A stretch of 64,000 nt of DNA from Acidobacteriota bacterium (GTDB lineage Bacteria; Acidobacteriota; Terriglobia; Terriglobales; Acidobacteriaceae). Made by a program: the position numbers and the translations under genes. Position 1 is the stretch's first letter; each line of letters starts with the position of its first letter. The stretch covers positions 62,001-126,000 of the forward strand of contig JARLGI010000011.1 in NCBI GenBank assembly GCA_031296115.1. Direction: 5' to 3'. The notes under the pieces are model-generated. The model searched no databases, was not told the origin of the DNA, and saw only the letters and a list, made by a program, of their open reading frames with translations. Positions 35,601 to 43,179 of this stretch are shown here, in pieces.

Positions 35601-36019
35601 TTACCGCGGCGAGCGGCACGCCATTCGACCTCTCCTACACCGGAGGTAACCCGACCGTTCGTCCGAACCTGGTCGGAGACCCCATGGCTGGTATCACCAC
35701 GCCCTACGAGTACTTCAACCCCGCTGCTTTCGCCCCGGTTCCAATGAACGCCGCTGGTGTCATTTTGCAGGCGGGAACCACTCCCCGCAACTTCCTGGTT
35801 GGACCTGGGACCATGGACATCGACTTTGCGACCTTCAAGAACTTCAACATCACCGAGAGGTATGTGCTTCAGTTCCGTGCGGAGTTCTTTAACATCACCA
35901 ACACGCCGCAGTTCGCTAGCCCGGACGCCAGCTTGACGGATGGCAACTTCGGCAAAATCACCACGGGTCGTCTCGCTAGTGAGCGGCAGATTCAGTTCGC
36001 TCTGAAGTTCAGCTTCTAA
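32657..36019 (+). CDS. Oar-like TonB-dependent receptor with carboxypeptidase-regulatory domain
   Basis: 1120 residues from ATG 32657, chosen for the GGAGG five bases upstream and the signal peptide directly after (LFRGLALLCVVGVAIFSFAQ). The frame is open further upstream, with ATGs at 32633 and 32645. Then a carboxypeptidase-regulatory-like beta domain (GRIAGTVTDTSGAVVSGATV, about 28-110), a plug (about 120-240, VNGLRPQANNFLLDGFDNNE) and a long beta barrel ending in the aromatic IQFALKFSF. Such Oar-like receptors are expanded in Acidobacteriota. Its neighbours point to maltodextrin import across the outer membrane. No SusD-like lipoprotein accompanies it. A strong terminator separates it from the GH13 gene. 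Confidence 0.92.
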   Translation: MKCSSLFRGLALLCVVGVAIFSFAQSEAGRIAGTVTDTSGAVVSGATVSVTNLGTDRVVTVTTGGAGEFSIPTLPPANYMVQVKAPNFKTVTQDVTLQVGQVLPLNFSLTAGAVTENVEVTSAAPLVSSDSSDLGTVIQGKQIVDLMLDGRNFTQLALLTPGVTRGSNNTGDANGTSGNAETYRYNTSGGAALSVNGLRPQANNFLLDGFDNNESLVNTIIFFSAPDAIQEFRVATNVAPAEFGRAGGGVINTAIKSGTNQIHGVLWEFLRNSALDATPWTPQQNAKKFPFKQNQFGAAAGGPIIKNKLFVFGDYQGFRASAPASTDYATVPTDLMRSSGYTNFSELLSEGIQIKNPLTGLPFPGNIITIPLNPAAVNYLNAYPVPNCNNSTNSSCHSLTQNYTTTRQRIQTINDFDVRADWNIGAKDTAFFRYSYGNDNLTTTSRLPDLPAGFGSGTNPTKPWSAVGEETHLFTPNLINEFRFGFIRTTFGYQPPFGNVPLSANLGIVNANVNGLGQPDPALGGGALIGGYNNQLEYTGDYGPYVVPQDTWQEADNLSWVKGKHTMKFGANILRRQVDFFRPLTGKGYFFLFGNGQTPSITGYEVTDLLIGFTNQYQIGPVLGNSQTRNWETGFYGQDDWKVTRRLTLNLGLRWDLITWPVEKNNNQSNFDIYTGQILLAGQDGNSRSFIPVSYHNFAPRIGFAFDPTGSGQSKFSGGYGIFYFVDRGGISNQLAQNPPFSGQESFNYVNGYRITFTGQAPLGTYDPNTGQCLTSCNPVGAVTPLPLKGPIMVNLNNPVNVAISVATLPSNKTPSVQEWNFQYERQLGSNVSMSLAYVGTKGTHLVTYYNYNRQYYNSPQNTVNFPQLSAINTQATIGNSSYNALQATLNRRFTNGLQFGASYTWSHAIDDSPGAFDNPTGSSVDYRDLKAERSNSDLDMRQRFVMSGIYDLPFGRGRKWGSDWNGFTNSVLGGWQTNLIFTAASGTPFDLSYTGGNPTVRPNLVGDPMAGITTPYEYFNPAAFAPVPMNAAGVILQAGTTPRNFLVGPGTMDIDFATFKNFNITERYVLQFRAEFFNITNTPQFASPDASLTDGNFGKITTGRLASERQIQFALKFSF

Positions 36020-36034
36020 CCCACAACCGCTTGG

Positions 36035-36068
36035 GGGGAACAGGGAATTACGGCCCTGTTCCCCTTTT
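36035..36068 (+). terminator. Terminator between TonB receptor and GH13 genes
   Basis: A perfect 11-bp stem (GGGGAACAGGG / CCCTGTTCCCC) with an eight-base loop is followed by TTTTCTTT. It lies 16 bases after the receptor stop and 13 bases before the GH13 start. The GH13 gene therefore depends on read-through or on a promoter within the receptor gene. Confidence 0.8.
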
Positions 36069-36080
36069 CTTTGCACGCCT

Positions 36081-37955
36081 ATGAATAACAAGAACTCCAT
36101 CGCTGCGGCGCGAATCTCCTCCTCTTTCCTGGTTTTCATTCTGCTTCTTTCCTTCACCTCAGTTGCGCAGCCCGGTGGCGCGCCTAAGATCTCCAAAGTC
36201 GAACCACCTAACTGGTGGGCCGGGTACGTGCCCGTGGTCATGGTATTGCTCTACGGCGAGAACCTGGCCGGAGCCGATGTCTCGGTCGATTACGCCGGCG
36301 CATCAGTCGCCAAGGTTCAAACTGAACGTGACGGCAAGCATGCGTTTGTCTGGCTGAATTTCGATCCCACTGCGGAACCCGGGGACGTCCCCATTCGCCT
36401 GAAGACAGCTTCCGGTGAGACCCGCGTGACTTTGCCGTTGCTGAAGCGCGCATCCGAGGAGGGAAAATTCCAGGGCATCACTCCCAACGACGTGATCTAC
36501 CTGATCATGCCTGACCGCTTCGCCGACGGCGATCCCAGCAATAATCAGCCCAAGGATGCCGCGCCCGGGACTTATGATCGCTCCAGACCGAAGACTTACC
36601 ACGGCGGGGATCTGAGGGGCGTCAGTGAGCACTTGCCGTATCTGAAGGACTTGGGAGTGACGGCGCTGTGGATCACGCCGCTGTACGACAACGACAATTC
36701 CACCTCCGATTATCACGGCTATGGCGCGGTCGACGAATACTCGGTGGAAGACCACTTCGGCACCATGCGGGATTTTCAGCAGCTTGTTGCTGCCGCCCAC
36801 CAACTTGGCCTGAAGGTCTTGCTGGACATGGTCCCGAACCACGTTGGACCGAAGCATCCCTGGGCCACCTCGCAGCCGTCTCCGAACTGGCTGCACGGCA
36901 CGACTGAGCACCACCTCGACACCGATTATTTCTACCCCCCCATCACCGATCCTCACGCGGTGAAGGCGAATTACGTCAGCGCGCTGGAGGGATGGTTCGC
37001 CAACGCTCTGCCCGACCTGGCGCAGGAGAATCCGCTGGTAGCGCAATATCTTTTGGAGAACGCCTACTGGTGGACAGAAAGCAGTGGACTCGACGGATTC
37101 CGCATCGACACGTTCCCCTATGTTCCGCGCGCCTTCTGGGCCTATTACCACCAGGGATTGTTCTCCACCTATCCCCATTTCTTTACCGTAGGCGAGATTT
37201 ACGACTTCAATCCGACAGTGACGTCGTATTGGGCCGGTGGCCAGACCGGCTTCGACGGCATTGATACTCGCCTGACGACCCCGTTTGACTTCCCGATGAA
37301 CTCCGCCATCCGCGAAGTCGTGGCTCACGGAGTTTCCGCCAAGAGAATCGTTGAAGTTCTTCGCCAGGACCGGCTCTATCCGCATCCTGAGCTTCTGGTC
37401 ACCTTCATCGGCAATCACGACATGAAGCGATTTCTCACCGATGCGAATGGCTCGCGAGAGAAGCTGAAACTGGCGTTTTCCTTGCTGGCGACGCTGCGCG
37501 GGATTCCGCAGCTTTATTACGGGGACGAAATCGGCATGGGCGGCGGCGACGATCCCGATAACCGCCAAGACTTTCCGGGGGGATTCCCCGGGGACCAGCA
37601 CGACGCTTTCACCCGGGCAGGGCGCACGCCGGATGAGCAGGACGTTTACTCCCATGTGCAGACGCTGATGAAGCTCCGGGCGGAACATCCGGCGCTGCGC
37701 ATCGGGGTGCAGAAACATGTGGCAGTGGCTGACAAGTACTACGCATTCACGCGCGAGACGGAAAGTGAACGGCTATTGATCGTGTTTCACAATGGCGATG
37801 CGCCGGAGAGCGTCACCCTCGACCTCGCCAACACTTCTATCGCCGATGCCAAAAGCCTGACGCCGATCTTTGGTGGCAGTGCGGCACAGCTCAATGGCGG
37901 GCAGGTGCAGACGCAGCTTCCGCCGAACAGCCTGGTCATCTTCCGGGAGCAATGA
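36081..37955 (+). CDS. Secreted GH13 cyclomaltodextrinase/neopullulanase-like enzyme
   Basis: A 624-residue protein with an N-terminal signal peptide (SSFLVFILLLSFTSVAQ). A cyclomaltodextrinase N-terminal Ig-like domain follows (about 33-115, KVEPPNWWAGYVPVVMVLLYG). The GH13 barrel (about 130-530) has DVIYLIMPDRFADGD, nucleophile Asp343 in GFRIDTFPYV, acid/base Glu372 in TVGEIYD and Asp447 in FIGNHDMKRF. A C-terminal beta domain resembles Cyc-maltodext_C. This is the architecture of SusA-type neopullulanases. It probably hydrolyses starch fragments or cyclodextrins in the periplasm, feeding the MFS transporter and MalQ. The start has no strong ribosome site. Confidence 0.92.
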   Translation: MNNKNSIAAARISSSFLVFILLLSFTSVAQPGGAPKISKVEPPNWWAGYVPVVMVLLYGENLAGADVSVDYAGASVAKVQTERDGKHAFVWLNFDPTAEPGDVPIRLKTASGETRVTLPLLKRASEEGKFQGITPNDVIYLIMPDRFADGDPSNNQPKDAAPGTYDRSRPKTYHGGDLRGVSEHLPYLKDLGVTALWITPLYDNDNSTSDYHGYGAVDEYSVEDHFGTMRDFQQLVAAAHQLGLKVLLDMVPNHVGPKHPWATSQPSPNWLHGTTEHHLDTDYFYPPITDPHAVKANYVSALEGWFANALPDLAQENPLVAQYLLENAYWWTESSGLDGFRIDTFPYVPRAFWAYYHQGLFSTYPHFFTVGEIYDFNPTVTSYWAGGQTGFDGIDTRLTTPFDFPMNSAIREVVAHGVSAKRIVEVLRQDRLYPHPELLVTFIGNHDMKRFLTDANGSREKLKLAFSLLATLRGIPQLYYGDEIGMGGGDDPDNRQDFPGGFPGDQHDAFTRAGRTPDEQDVYSHVQTLMKLRAEHPALRIGVQKHVAVADKYYAFTRETESERLLIVFHNGDAPESVTLDLANTSIADAKSLTPIFGGSAAQLNGGQVQTQLPPNSLVIFREQ

Positions 37956-37966
37956 CGAGCTGAGCT

Positions 37967-38446
37967 CTACTTCTTTGGCGCCAGTGCTTCCGCTTTGCGG
38001 ATCGCCTCCTCATGGCGGTCGTAGGCTTCCAGCGCCATGCGGGCCCCTTCGCGCGCGCCCGCGGTACTCATGCGCTTTTCAGCCTCGGCAAAAACGTCCT
38101 CGGCGGTCTCGTGCGCATCGTAGGCAATGTCATCGGCTTCCTTCACCCGCTTGGCCGCCGTCATGAGCGCCGGGTCGATCTTTGGCGTTCCCGCCTTCGT
38201 GCCGGGCTTGGAGCCCTTACGCCCGCGCCTGGCGTCGCCGTTCTCCGCGACGAGCTGATTGTAGACAATCTTGAGATCGTCGCTCCAGCTCTCCTTGACC
38301 TTCATCTCCTGCTGGTCGAGCGCGGCCCTCGCCCTGTCGGCGATCTCCCGCACCCGCTTCTTCTCCAGCAGCCACTTCCAGACGCCCCATTCCATCCCCT
38401 CGGTCATGATGGTCCGAGCTTCTTCCACAGGAGCAAGCTTACGCAT
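37967..38446 (-). CDS. Hypothetical alpha-helical protein
   Basis: About 159 residues from ATG 38446 (MRKLAPVEEARTIMTEGM), which has GAGG six bases upstream; the frame stays open to 38515. It is highly charged and helical: WGVWKWLLEKKRVREIADRARAALD, a basic Gly/Arg/Lys hinge in the middle (about 82-95), then long helices rich in Ala/Glu. No signal or membrane segment. I do not recognise a family. The basic hinge could bind nucleic acid, but that is a guess. It converges with the GH13 gene, 11 bases apart. Confidence 0.7.
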   Translation of the reverse strand: MRKLAPVEEARTIMTEGMEWGVWKWLLEKKRVREIADRARAALDQQEMKVKESWSDDLKIVYNQLVAENGDARRGRKGSKPGTKAGTPKIDPALMTAAKRVKEADDIAYDAHETAEDVFAEAEKRMSTAGAREGARMALEAYDRHEEAIRKAEALAPKK

Positions 38447-38708
38447 GACAAACCTCGTAAAATTACGTCCGCAAACCGGTGGGTGCAGTTGCGCTTCGCG
38501 CCGGCAATGACTCAAATAGGGTAGAATCGTCGCTCATCACATGGGTATGTTCTTGCAGGACACACCCCCATACTTGCCCGCGTCGCTTTGTCGGGTCACA
38601 AGGAACAACCGTCTCAACTTATGATATGGGGCCCATGGGCCGGCTGCGGTTCCGAAAGCGCCGCACTCTACCCTGGCAGAATGCGGCAGCCGGCCGACCG
38701 TCGTTCAG

Positions 38709-39404
38709 CTACTTCCCCAAAATGTTCTTTCCAAATGAAAACTTCGTTCCCACTACGACCCGCACGGTGTTACGACCGCCATCCAGTATGTTCGAGAAAT
38801 AATTAAAGTGAACAAGGTCGGTGGCTACACGGAGACCGAAGTTTGGGGTCATCTCATAGGTGATCCCACCTCCGAAGCCGTAGAACACCACCGTGTCAGA
38901 GCTGGATGTCTTCCCGTTCAGGAGGCCGCTGACAACCTGTGCGATGTATGGGTTGTCAGGCGTGGCCGTGAAAGTTCCGTGCAGTGCGCCGAGCGCCGGA
39001 CGCACGAAGAGGGTCACCTTTTTGAAGTGGCGGTAATTGAATTGCGGTCCCGCCTCATAGGTATAGGTTGAAGAGTTGTAAGGTACCGCCAATGGGATCC
39101 CCAACTCTTGGAATATCGGTAGATACGGCGCCAATTTCGCCTGTGTGGCCGCATTAAGCTTGCTCGGCAGCAGCGTGCTGTGGCCATTGCCGTAGCTGAA
39201 ATCGAAACCCAGCGTCAGCCAACTGTTCCAGTTGTAGCCAAAGTCGCCATCGAATCCGCGCTGCGTCAGATTCAACGACGGCGTGCTGAAGTAGGAAAAG
39301 GCGCCAAAAGTGGAGAACTGGCGGACATCGGTTTGTTGTGAGAAGCAGTTGAGGCCCGTTAGGAGCAGAAATGCCAAAAGGACGCAGAGCAATAAGCGCC
39401 GCAT
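38709..39404 (-). CDS. Outer-membrane beta-barrel protein
   Basis: A 231-residue protein behind an AAGGAG box. The signal peptide (LLLCVLLAFLLLTGLNCFSQ) is followed by alternating amphipathic strands: FDGDFGYNWNSWLTLGFDFSYG, YEAGPQFNYRHFKKVTLFVRPALG, VVFYGFGGGITYEMTPNFGLRVATDLV. The last strand is VRVVVGTKFSFG. This is the OmpA/OmpW-size barrel type seen in Acidobacteriota, probably with eight strands. Function unknown. Upstream (39405-39700) lie a perfect CRP-type palindrome and an ATTCCC/GGGAAT inverted repeat. Confidence 0.82.
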   Translation of the reverse strand: MRRLLLCVLLAFLLLTGLNCFSQQTDVRQFSTFGAFSYFSTPSLNLTQRGFDGDFGYNWNSWLTLGFDFSYGNGHSTLLPSKLNAATQAKLAPYLPIFQELGIPLAVPYNSSTYTYEAGPQFNYRHFKKVTLFVRPALGALHGTFTATPDNPYIAQVVSGLLNGKTSSSDTVVFYGFGGGITYEMTPNFGLRVATDLVHFNYFSNILDGGRNTVRVVVGTKFSFGKNILGK

Positions 39405-39584
39405 AATAATTTCTCCTTGCGAGCTCGACCTTTTTCGGTCAAGTCGCAGTACAAGTCTTCAGTCGAAGTCGAACCGTGGGCGTCATTGTCGAGCGCCGCA
39501 CTAGCCAAGCCCGCCTGTGAGTGTTCCCATTTTGACCCATGCCGGCGTTTCCTTCAGTAACAAAATAGAAATGTTCCGTATTTT

Positions 39585-39601
39585 ATTCCCAAAACGGGAA
39601 T
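39585..39601. promoter_or_regulatory. ATTCCC-N5-GGGAAT inverted repeat upstream of the barrel gene
   Basis: A perfect six-base inverted repeat in an AT-rich patch, about 185 bases upstream of the barrel-protein ATG. It could be an operator or a small hairpin; no T-run follows. Confidence 0.3.
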
Positions 39602-39640
39602 GCCCCCCGAAAGCACGCTAGGCCTTCGTCACAGCACTCG

Positions 39641-39656
39641 TGTGATGAAGTTCACA
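39641..39656. promoter_or_regulatory. Perfect CRP-type palindrome between barrel and lipase genes
   Basis: TGTGA-TGAAGT-TCACA matches the CRP consensus at all ten fixed bases. It lies about 240 bases upstream of the barrel-protein start and just past the 3' end of the lipase-like gene. The likely target is the barrel gene. Confidence 0.5.
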
Positions 39657-39700
39657 GCGCAGTTACCTTGATATGTGCTGGGGATTACTGACAGCGGAGG

Positions 39701-40471
39701 TTATTCGTCCGAATGTGCCTCGGCGAGACGGCGCGCGATGATGGTATACACCGATGCGTTGAACGCTAATCCGATGTGCGTACCGGGAACTTCGAAATCA
39801 GTGGCAGAGTTTCCCGTCACGCAGTAATGCCAGTCCACAACCCCATCATTGCGTGTGTAGATTGCGGTTTCCAGTACCGACTTCGGCATCTTGCGGCGAA
39901 GGGAATCGAGGAACCTGCAAGTACACATGCCGGTGTAGCAGGTCGGCAGCACGGCGGGTCCATGGTCCGCAAGAATTTGCCGGCGCACGACCTCGGCGGC
40001 ACGCAGTATCGTTCTGTGGGCCACGGTGCCTCGGAAAGGGGATCCGAGCATGATCACCGACGCGATGTCGTCAGGCCTCTGATTGGCCACGGAGCGGGCG
40101 ATGATCCCGCCAAGGCTGTGGCCAATGAGATGGATCTTGCGCTCGGTCTCCATCAAGGCCTTCTCGATGCTTTCATTCAAGCGCCGCCGGATGAGCAGGT
40201 TCGGACACTCCGCATTCAGTCCGATGCCGGAAACGTAAGCTCGGTATCCCAGGCGCACCAGCCAGGAACGCAACTGGGTGAGGTAGGCGTCCGTGCCGAG
40301 AAAGCCGGGAATGAGTACAACTCCGGATCCGTCGCCCCGTGGAACGCCCAGGCCGTAATAGACAGGGGAGGCATGTAGCAGAAGAAACTCGGCGCCAAAT
40401 AAGGCTTCCTTCCAGATTGCGATGTCTGCTACCGCAGTGTCGTGCTGAAAGCCATGATTCGGCGGGGCCAT
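39701..40471 (-). CDS. Alpha/beta hydrolase, lipase-like
   Basis: A 256-residue hydrolase. Motifs: PGFLGTDAYL (oxyanion region), the nucleophile elbow GHSLGG in KIHLIGHSLGGIIARSVA, and MLGSPFRGTVAH. The acid Asp is in NDGVVDWHYC and the final His in GTHIGLAFN. This matches the class-2/PGAP1-like esterase group acting on lipid or polyester substrates. No clear signal peptide. It lies just upstream, in the leftward direction, of the barrel gene, and 296 bases from the phasin gene. A role in polyhydroxyalkanoate or lipid turnover is possible but unproven. Confidence 0.83.
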   Translation of the reverse strand: MAPPNHGFQHDTAVADIAIWKEALFGAEFLLLHASPVYYGLGVPRGDGSGVVLIPGFLGTDAYLTQLRSWLVRLGYRAYVSGIGLNAECPNLLIRRRLNESIEKALMETERKIHLIGHSLGGIIARSVANQRPDDIASVIMLGSPFRGTVAHRTILRAAEVVRRQILADHGPAVLPTCYTGMCTCRFLDSLRRKMPKSVLETAIYTRNDGVVDWHYCVTGNSATDFEVPGTHIGLAFNASVYTIIARRLAEAHSDE

Positions 40472-40661
40472 AGACGATCTGCGTTCTCCATGATGTCATC
40501 AGCATCGCGGGCGTGAGACCAAGCCTGATCCTCACCGTGAATTGGTGTCTCTCAATCGCTTGAGAGTTGCCGGGGACTGGGCGTGTCCCGCCAGGATTGG
40601 CTCGTGCACCGGAGCTTTACAAAACCTCGGCGAGTGTACACTTCCGTGGGAAATTTGCAAC

Positions 40662-40700
40662 AAAAAGAAAAACGTGCCGCTGCGTCCTGCAACGGCACGT
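40662..40700 (-). terminator. Terminator of the phasin gene
   Basis: On the minus strand an ACGTGCCG/CGGCACGT stem is followed by TTTTTCTTTTTG. It lies about 68 bases beyond the phasin stop codon. The rest of 40472-40767 shows no gene. Confidence 0.65.
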
Positions 40701-40767
40701 CAGTGCGGCACTCATCACTCCCTGGTTGAGGCTACAGACGAGTGACTCGCACCCATTTCATCCACTA

Positions 40768-41694
40768 CTAGGCGCCGGCGTGGGCGGTTTCCATCTTGAT
40801 GGTGCGGCCCCGCGGCTTCTTGCGGCGGTGCGCGGTAGTTGCCTTGCTGGGCGTGCCCCGCCGCTTGGTCACCGCATCGATCAAGTCCCTCTCGGCGTCG
40901 ACGAAGGTCTTCACTCCCTGCCGCGTAAGGTCCGGTATGGGAGCAAAGGGCGAAGCCGGAATCATGTTCAGCGTCTTTTCCGTGGCTTTCAGATGAGCGT
41001 GCATCTGCTTGGCAGCTACGTCGAGCAGTTTCTTCTGGGCGTCGACGAAGGAGTCGGTCGCTTCCTGTGCGAGCTCCACCAGTTCCGTCTTACTCATCTT
41101 CTTGTGGGCGCCATTTCCGCCCTTGGTCGCGTTGTTCGTCTCCTCGACCACCACATCCAGGAACTTCTTCTGCGTGCGGACGAAAGTATCGAAGCTGTCG
41201 CGAGCCGCTTCTACCAGGCCTTCGCCGTCATACACCTTGCCGGCCTTCACTGCTGCCAGCCAGGTGTGGGTCTGCTTGCTGGCGATTTTGAGCATCTCCA
41301 GCTGCATCTCGACAAACGTGTCATAGCCACGGCGCAGGAAGTCGGTCGCGGCTACCGCGGGCGGGAAACCGCCGACGCGTTCCTTGACACCGGTGGTGAT
41401 GATCTCGTACTCCTTCTGCGCCAGGTTCAACAGCAACTTCTGGCCTTCGATGAAGTTCGACATCCCCTCGCCGGCCAATTCCGTAAGAACGGCTACCGGG
41501 CGAAATGCGGAATCAGCCAACTGCTCCCGCACAAAGTTCATGGCAGTGGCATTCTGGCGTATCGCCAGGTCCACCAGGATTCGCTGTGTGGCAAAGAAAT
41601 TCTCGACACCCTGCTGCACCCAACCCGACAGCAAGGAAACAAAGGACGACTCCCGAGCAAGCATTGTGGGCTCGGCTTTAATTCCTCTTGGCAT
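40768..41694 (-). CDS. Six-repeat phasin-like protein
   Basis: About 308 residues from ATG 41694, chosen for a perfect GGAGG six bases upstream; a further in-frame ATG at 41724 falls inside the operator. The protein is a regular array: the anchor xxFvxxQxxLLxxAxKQ recurs at about residues 34, 81, 127, 171, 216 and 264, a period near 46. Each unit is one amphipathic helix pair of phasin type. The C-terminus is basic (HRRKKPRGRTIK). Phasins coat polyhydroxyalkanoate granules. Divergent phaR and shared TGC operators support this. No PHA synthase gene is in the window. Confidence 0.8.
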   Translation of the reverse strand: MPRGIKAEPTMLARESSFVSLLSGWVQQGVENFFATQRILVDLAIRQNATAMNFVREQLADSAFRPVAVLTELAGEGMSNFIEGQKLLLNLAQKEYEIITTGVKERVGGFPPAVAATDFLRRGYDTFVEMQLEMLKIASKQTHTWLAAVKAGKVYDGEGLVEAARDSFDTFVRTQKKFLDVVVEETNNATKGGNGAHKKMSKTELVELAQEATDSFVDAQKKLLDVAAKQMHAHLKATEKTLNMIPASPFAPIPDLTRQGVKTFVDAERDLIDAVTKRRGTPSKATTAHRRKKPRGRTIKMETAHAGA

Positions 41695-41710
41695 AATGGC
41701 CTCCGTTTTG

Positions 41711-41721
41711 CTGCATTGCAG
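41711..41721. promoter_or_regulatory. PhaR-type operator, phasin side
   Basis: CTGCATTGCAG, a perfect CTGC-N3-GCAG palindrome (GCTGC-ATT-GCAGC with one more pair), 17 bases before the phasin ATG. The 13-base string TGCATTGCAGCAT recurs exactly at 41779 on the phaR side. TGC-rich palindromes of this kind are known PhaR targets in Proteobacteria. Confidence 0.6.
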
Positions 41722-41777
41722 CATTAACTAGAATCTATTATTCACTGGTGTTCTTGTCAAGGGAAAAGTAATATTAT

Positions 41778-41788
41778 TTGCATTGCAG
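41778..41788. promoter_or_regulatory. PhaR-type operator, phaR side
   Basis: TTGCATTGCAG, one base different from the phasin-side site, 16 bases before the phaR ATG. The exact 13-base match begins at 41779, 67 bases from the first copy. It suggests autoregulation of phaR together with control of the phasin gene. Confidence 0.55.
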
Positions 41789-41804
41789 CATAGGGTTGGG
41801 ACCC

Positions 41805-42332
41805 ATGAGCACAGATACGGTCGTCATCAAGAAATACGGAAACCGCAGACTCTACGACACTTCCGGGAGCCGTTACGTCAATCTCGACGACATTGCGGCC
41901 TTGGTCCGAAATGGGAAAGACGTGCAGGTCGTCGATGCCAAAACCGGGGAAGACCTGACTCGGGTCACGCTGACACAGGTGATTGTTGAGGATGCCAAGG
42001 ACCAGCCGACAGGGTTGCCACTCGAGTTGTTGCGGCAACTCATCGTTGCTTCCGATCGCGTCGGACAGGAATTCATCATGTGGTATCTGCGGTCGGCCTT
42101 CGATACCTATCAGAAGGTGCAGAACTCGCTGCAAACCCGACTTACCGAGATGCAATCCGCAGCGCTCTCTCCGCTGCAGATGATGAAGAATTTCATTCAG
42201 AGCTCCGCGCAGGAAAACCCAAGTGGGTCGAGCGAGGAGTTGCAGGAGATGCGCAAGCGGATCGCGGAACTGGAAGCACGGCTGGCCAAACCCAAGCTGG
42301 CCAAGAAGCGAGTGCGCCGCGCGAAACCATGA
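41805..42332 (+). CDS. phaR: Polyhydroxyalkanoate synthesis regulator
   Basis: 175 residues from ATG 41805. The N-terminal PHB/PHA accumulation regulator DNA-binding domain (about 4-65) reads VIKKYGNRRLYDTSGSRYVN and LDDIAALVRNGKDVQVVDAK. A PHB_acc-type region (LTQVIVEDAKDQ ... LRQLIVASDRV) follows, then a long helix and a basic Lys/Arg tail. PhaR represses phasin genes and is released when it binds PHA granules. Here it is divergent from a phasin gene with matched operators between them, so the regulatory circuit seems complete apart from the synthase. Confidence 0.92.
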   Translation: MSTDTVVIKKYGNRRLYDTSGSRYVNLDDIAALVRNGKDVQVVDAKTGEDLTRVTLTQVIVEDAKDQPTGLPLELLRQLIVASDRVGQEFIMWYLRSAFDTYQKVQNSLQTRLTEMQSAALSPLQMMKNFIQSSAQENPSGSSEELQEMRKRIAELEARLAKPKLAKKRVRRAKP

Positions 42333-42391
42333 CGCGACTGGCTTGACATTCCAGCCTCCACAGACCACGATTTCCAGTAGGCCACACCGAT

Positions 42392-43147
42392 ATGTCGCAA
42401 GCTGCGGCCAACATCGTGCAGTTGAAACCTCGTACGCTGCAGGCGTTTGAGACTTACCTGCGCGAGGCGGAAGCCGGCATGCAGCCCACTCTCATCGGCG
42501 ACCGGCCTTTCCTGTGGTCGGACCTCGACTCCAACCGTTCCCAGCAAGTCCGCAAAGGTGAGATCGTCGCGGAATTCTGGTCGGGCCAGAAACCGCTGGA
42601 AGTCCCGAATGGCCTCATCCATGATTGGGTGGGAGCCGTGTTCATTCCCCACGCAACGGCCGAAGGCGTTCTTTCGCTGGTTCAGGACTATGACAACCAT
42701 AAGAACATCTACCAGCCCGAGGTAATGGATTCCAAACTGCTCGCCCATGACGGCAATGACTTTCAGATCTACCTGCGGCTACTGAAGAAGAAAATCATCA
42801 CCGTGGTGCTCGACACCGACCACGATGTGCATTATCAGTCTGTCGATCACACGCGCTGGTTCTGCCGCTCGTGCACGACCCGCATCGCCGAGGTCGACGA
42901 TGCCGGCACGCCGAAAGAGAAAGTCCTGGCGCCCGATACTGGCTACGGTTTCTTGTGGAGACTGTACTCCTGCTGGCGTTTTCAGGAGCGAGATGACGGT
43001 GTTTACACCGAGTGCCGTGCGATTTCTCTGACCCGCGACATACCGCTCGGGCTGGCATGGATCATCGAGCCGATCATCCGCAAACTGCCGAAAGAATCCC
43101 TGATTAATACTCTGAAAGCGACGCGTGAAGCGCTAACTGCCGCGTAG
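42392..43147 (+). CDS. Conserved hypothetical protein, possible SRPBCC/START fold
   Basis: A 251-residue soluble protein. The order of elements (FWSGQKPLEVPNGLIHDWVGAVF, an alternating strand region, then VYTECRAISLTRDIP and a final long helix IRKLPKESLINTLKATREAL) resembles START/SRPBCC lipid-binding folds, where a C-terminal helix caps a beta grip. I recognise no catalytic motif. Acidobacterial homologues exist as I recall, without assigned function. It follows phaR by 60 bases in the same direction and could be in its transcript. Confidence 0.72.
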   Translation: MSQAAANIVQLKPRTLQAFETYLREAEAGMQPTLIGDRPFLWSDLDSNRSQQVRKGEIVAEFWSGQKPLEVPNGLIHDWVGAVFIPHATAEGVLSLVQDYDNHKNIYQPEVMDSKLLAHDGNDFQIYLRLLKKKIITVVLDTDHDVHYQSVDHTRWFCRSCTTRIAEVDDAGTPKEKVLAPDTGYGFLWRLYSCWRFQERDDGVYTECRAISLTRDIPLGLAWIIEPIIRKLPKESLINTLKATREALTAA

Positions 43148-43179
43148 CGGAATGCGAGAGCCCGGTCCGGATTGGCGCG

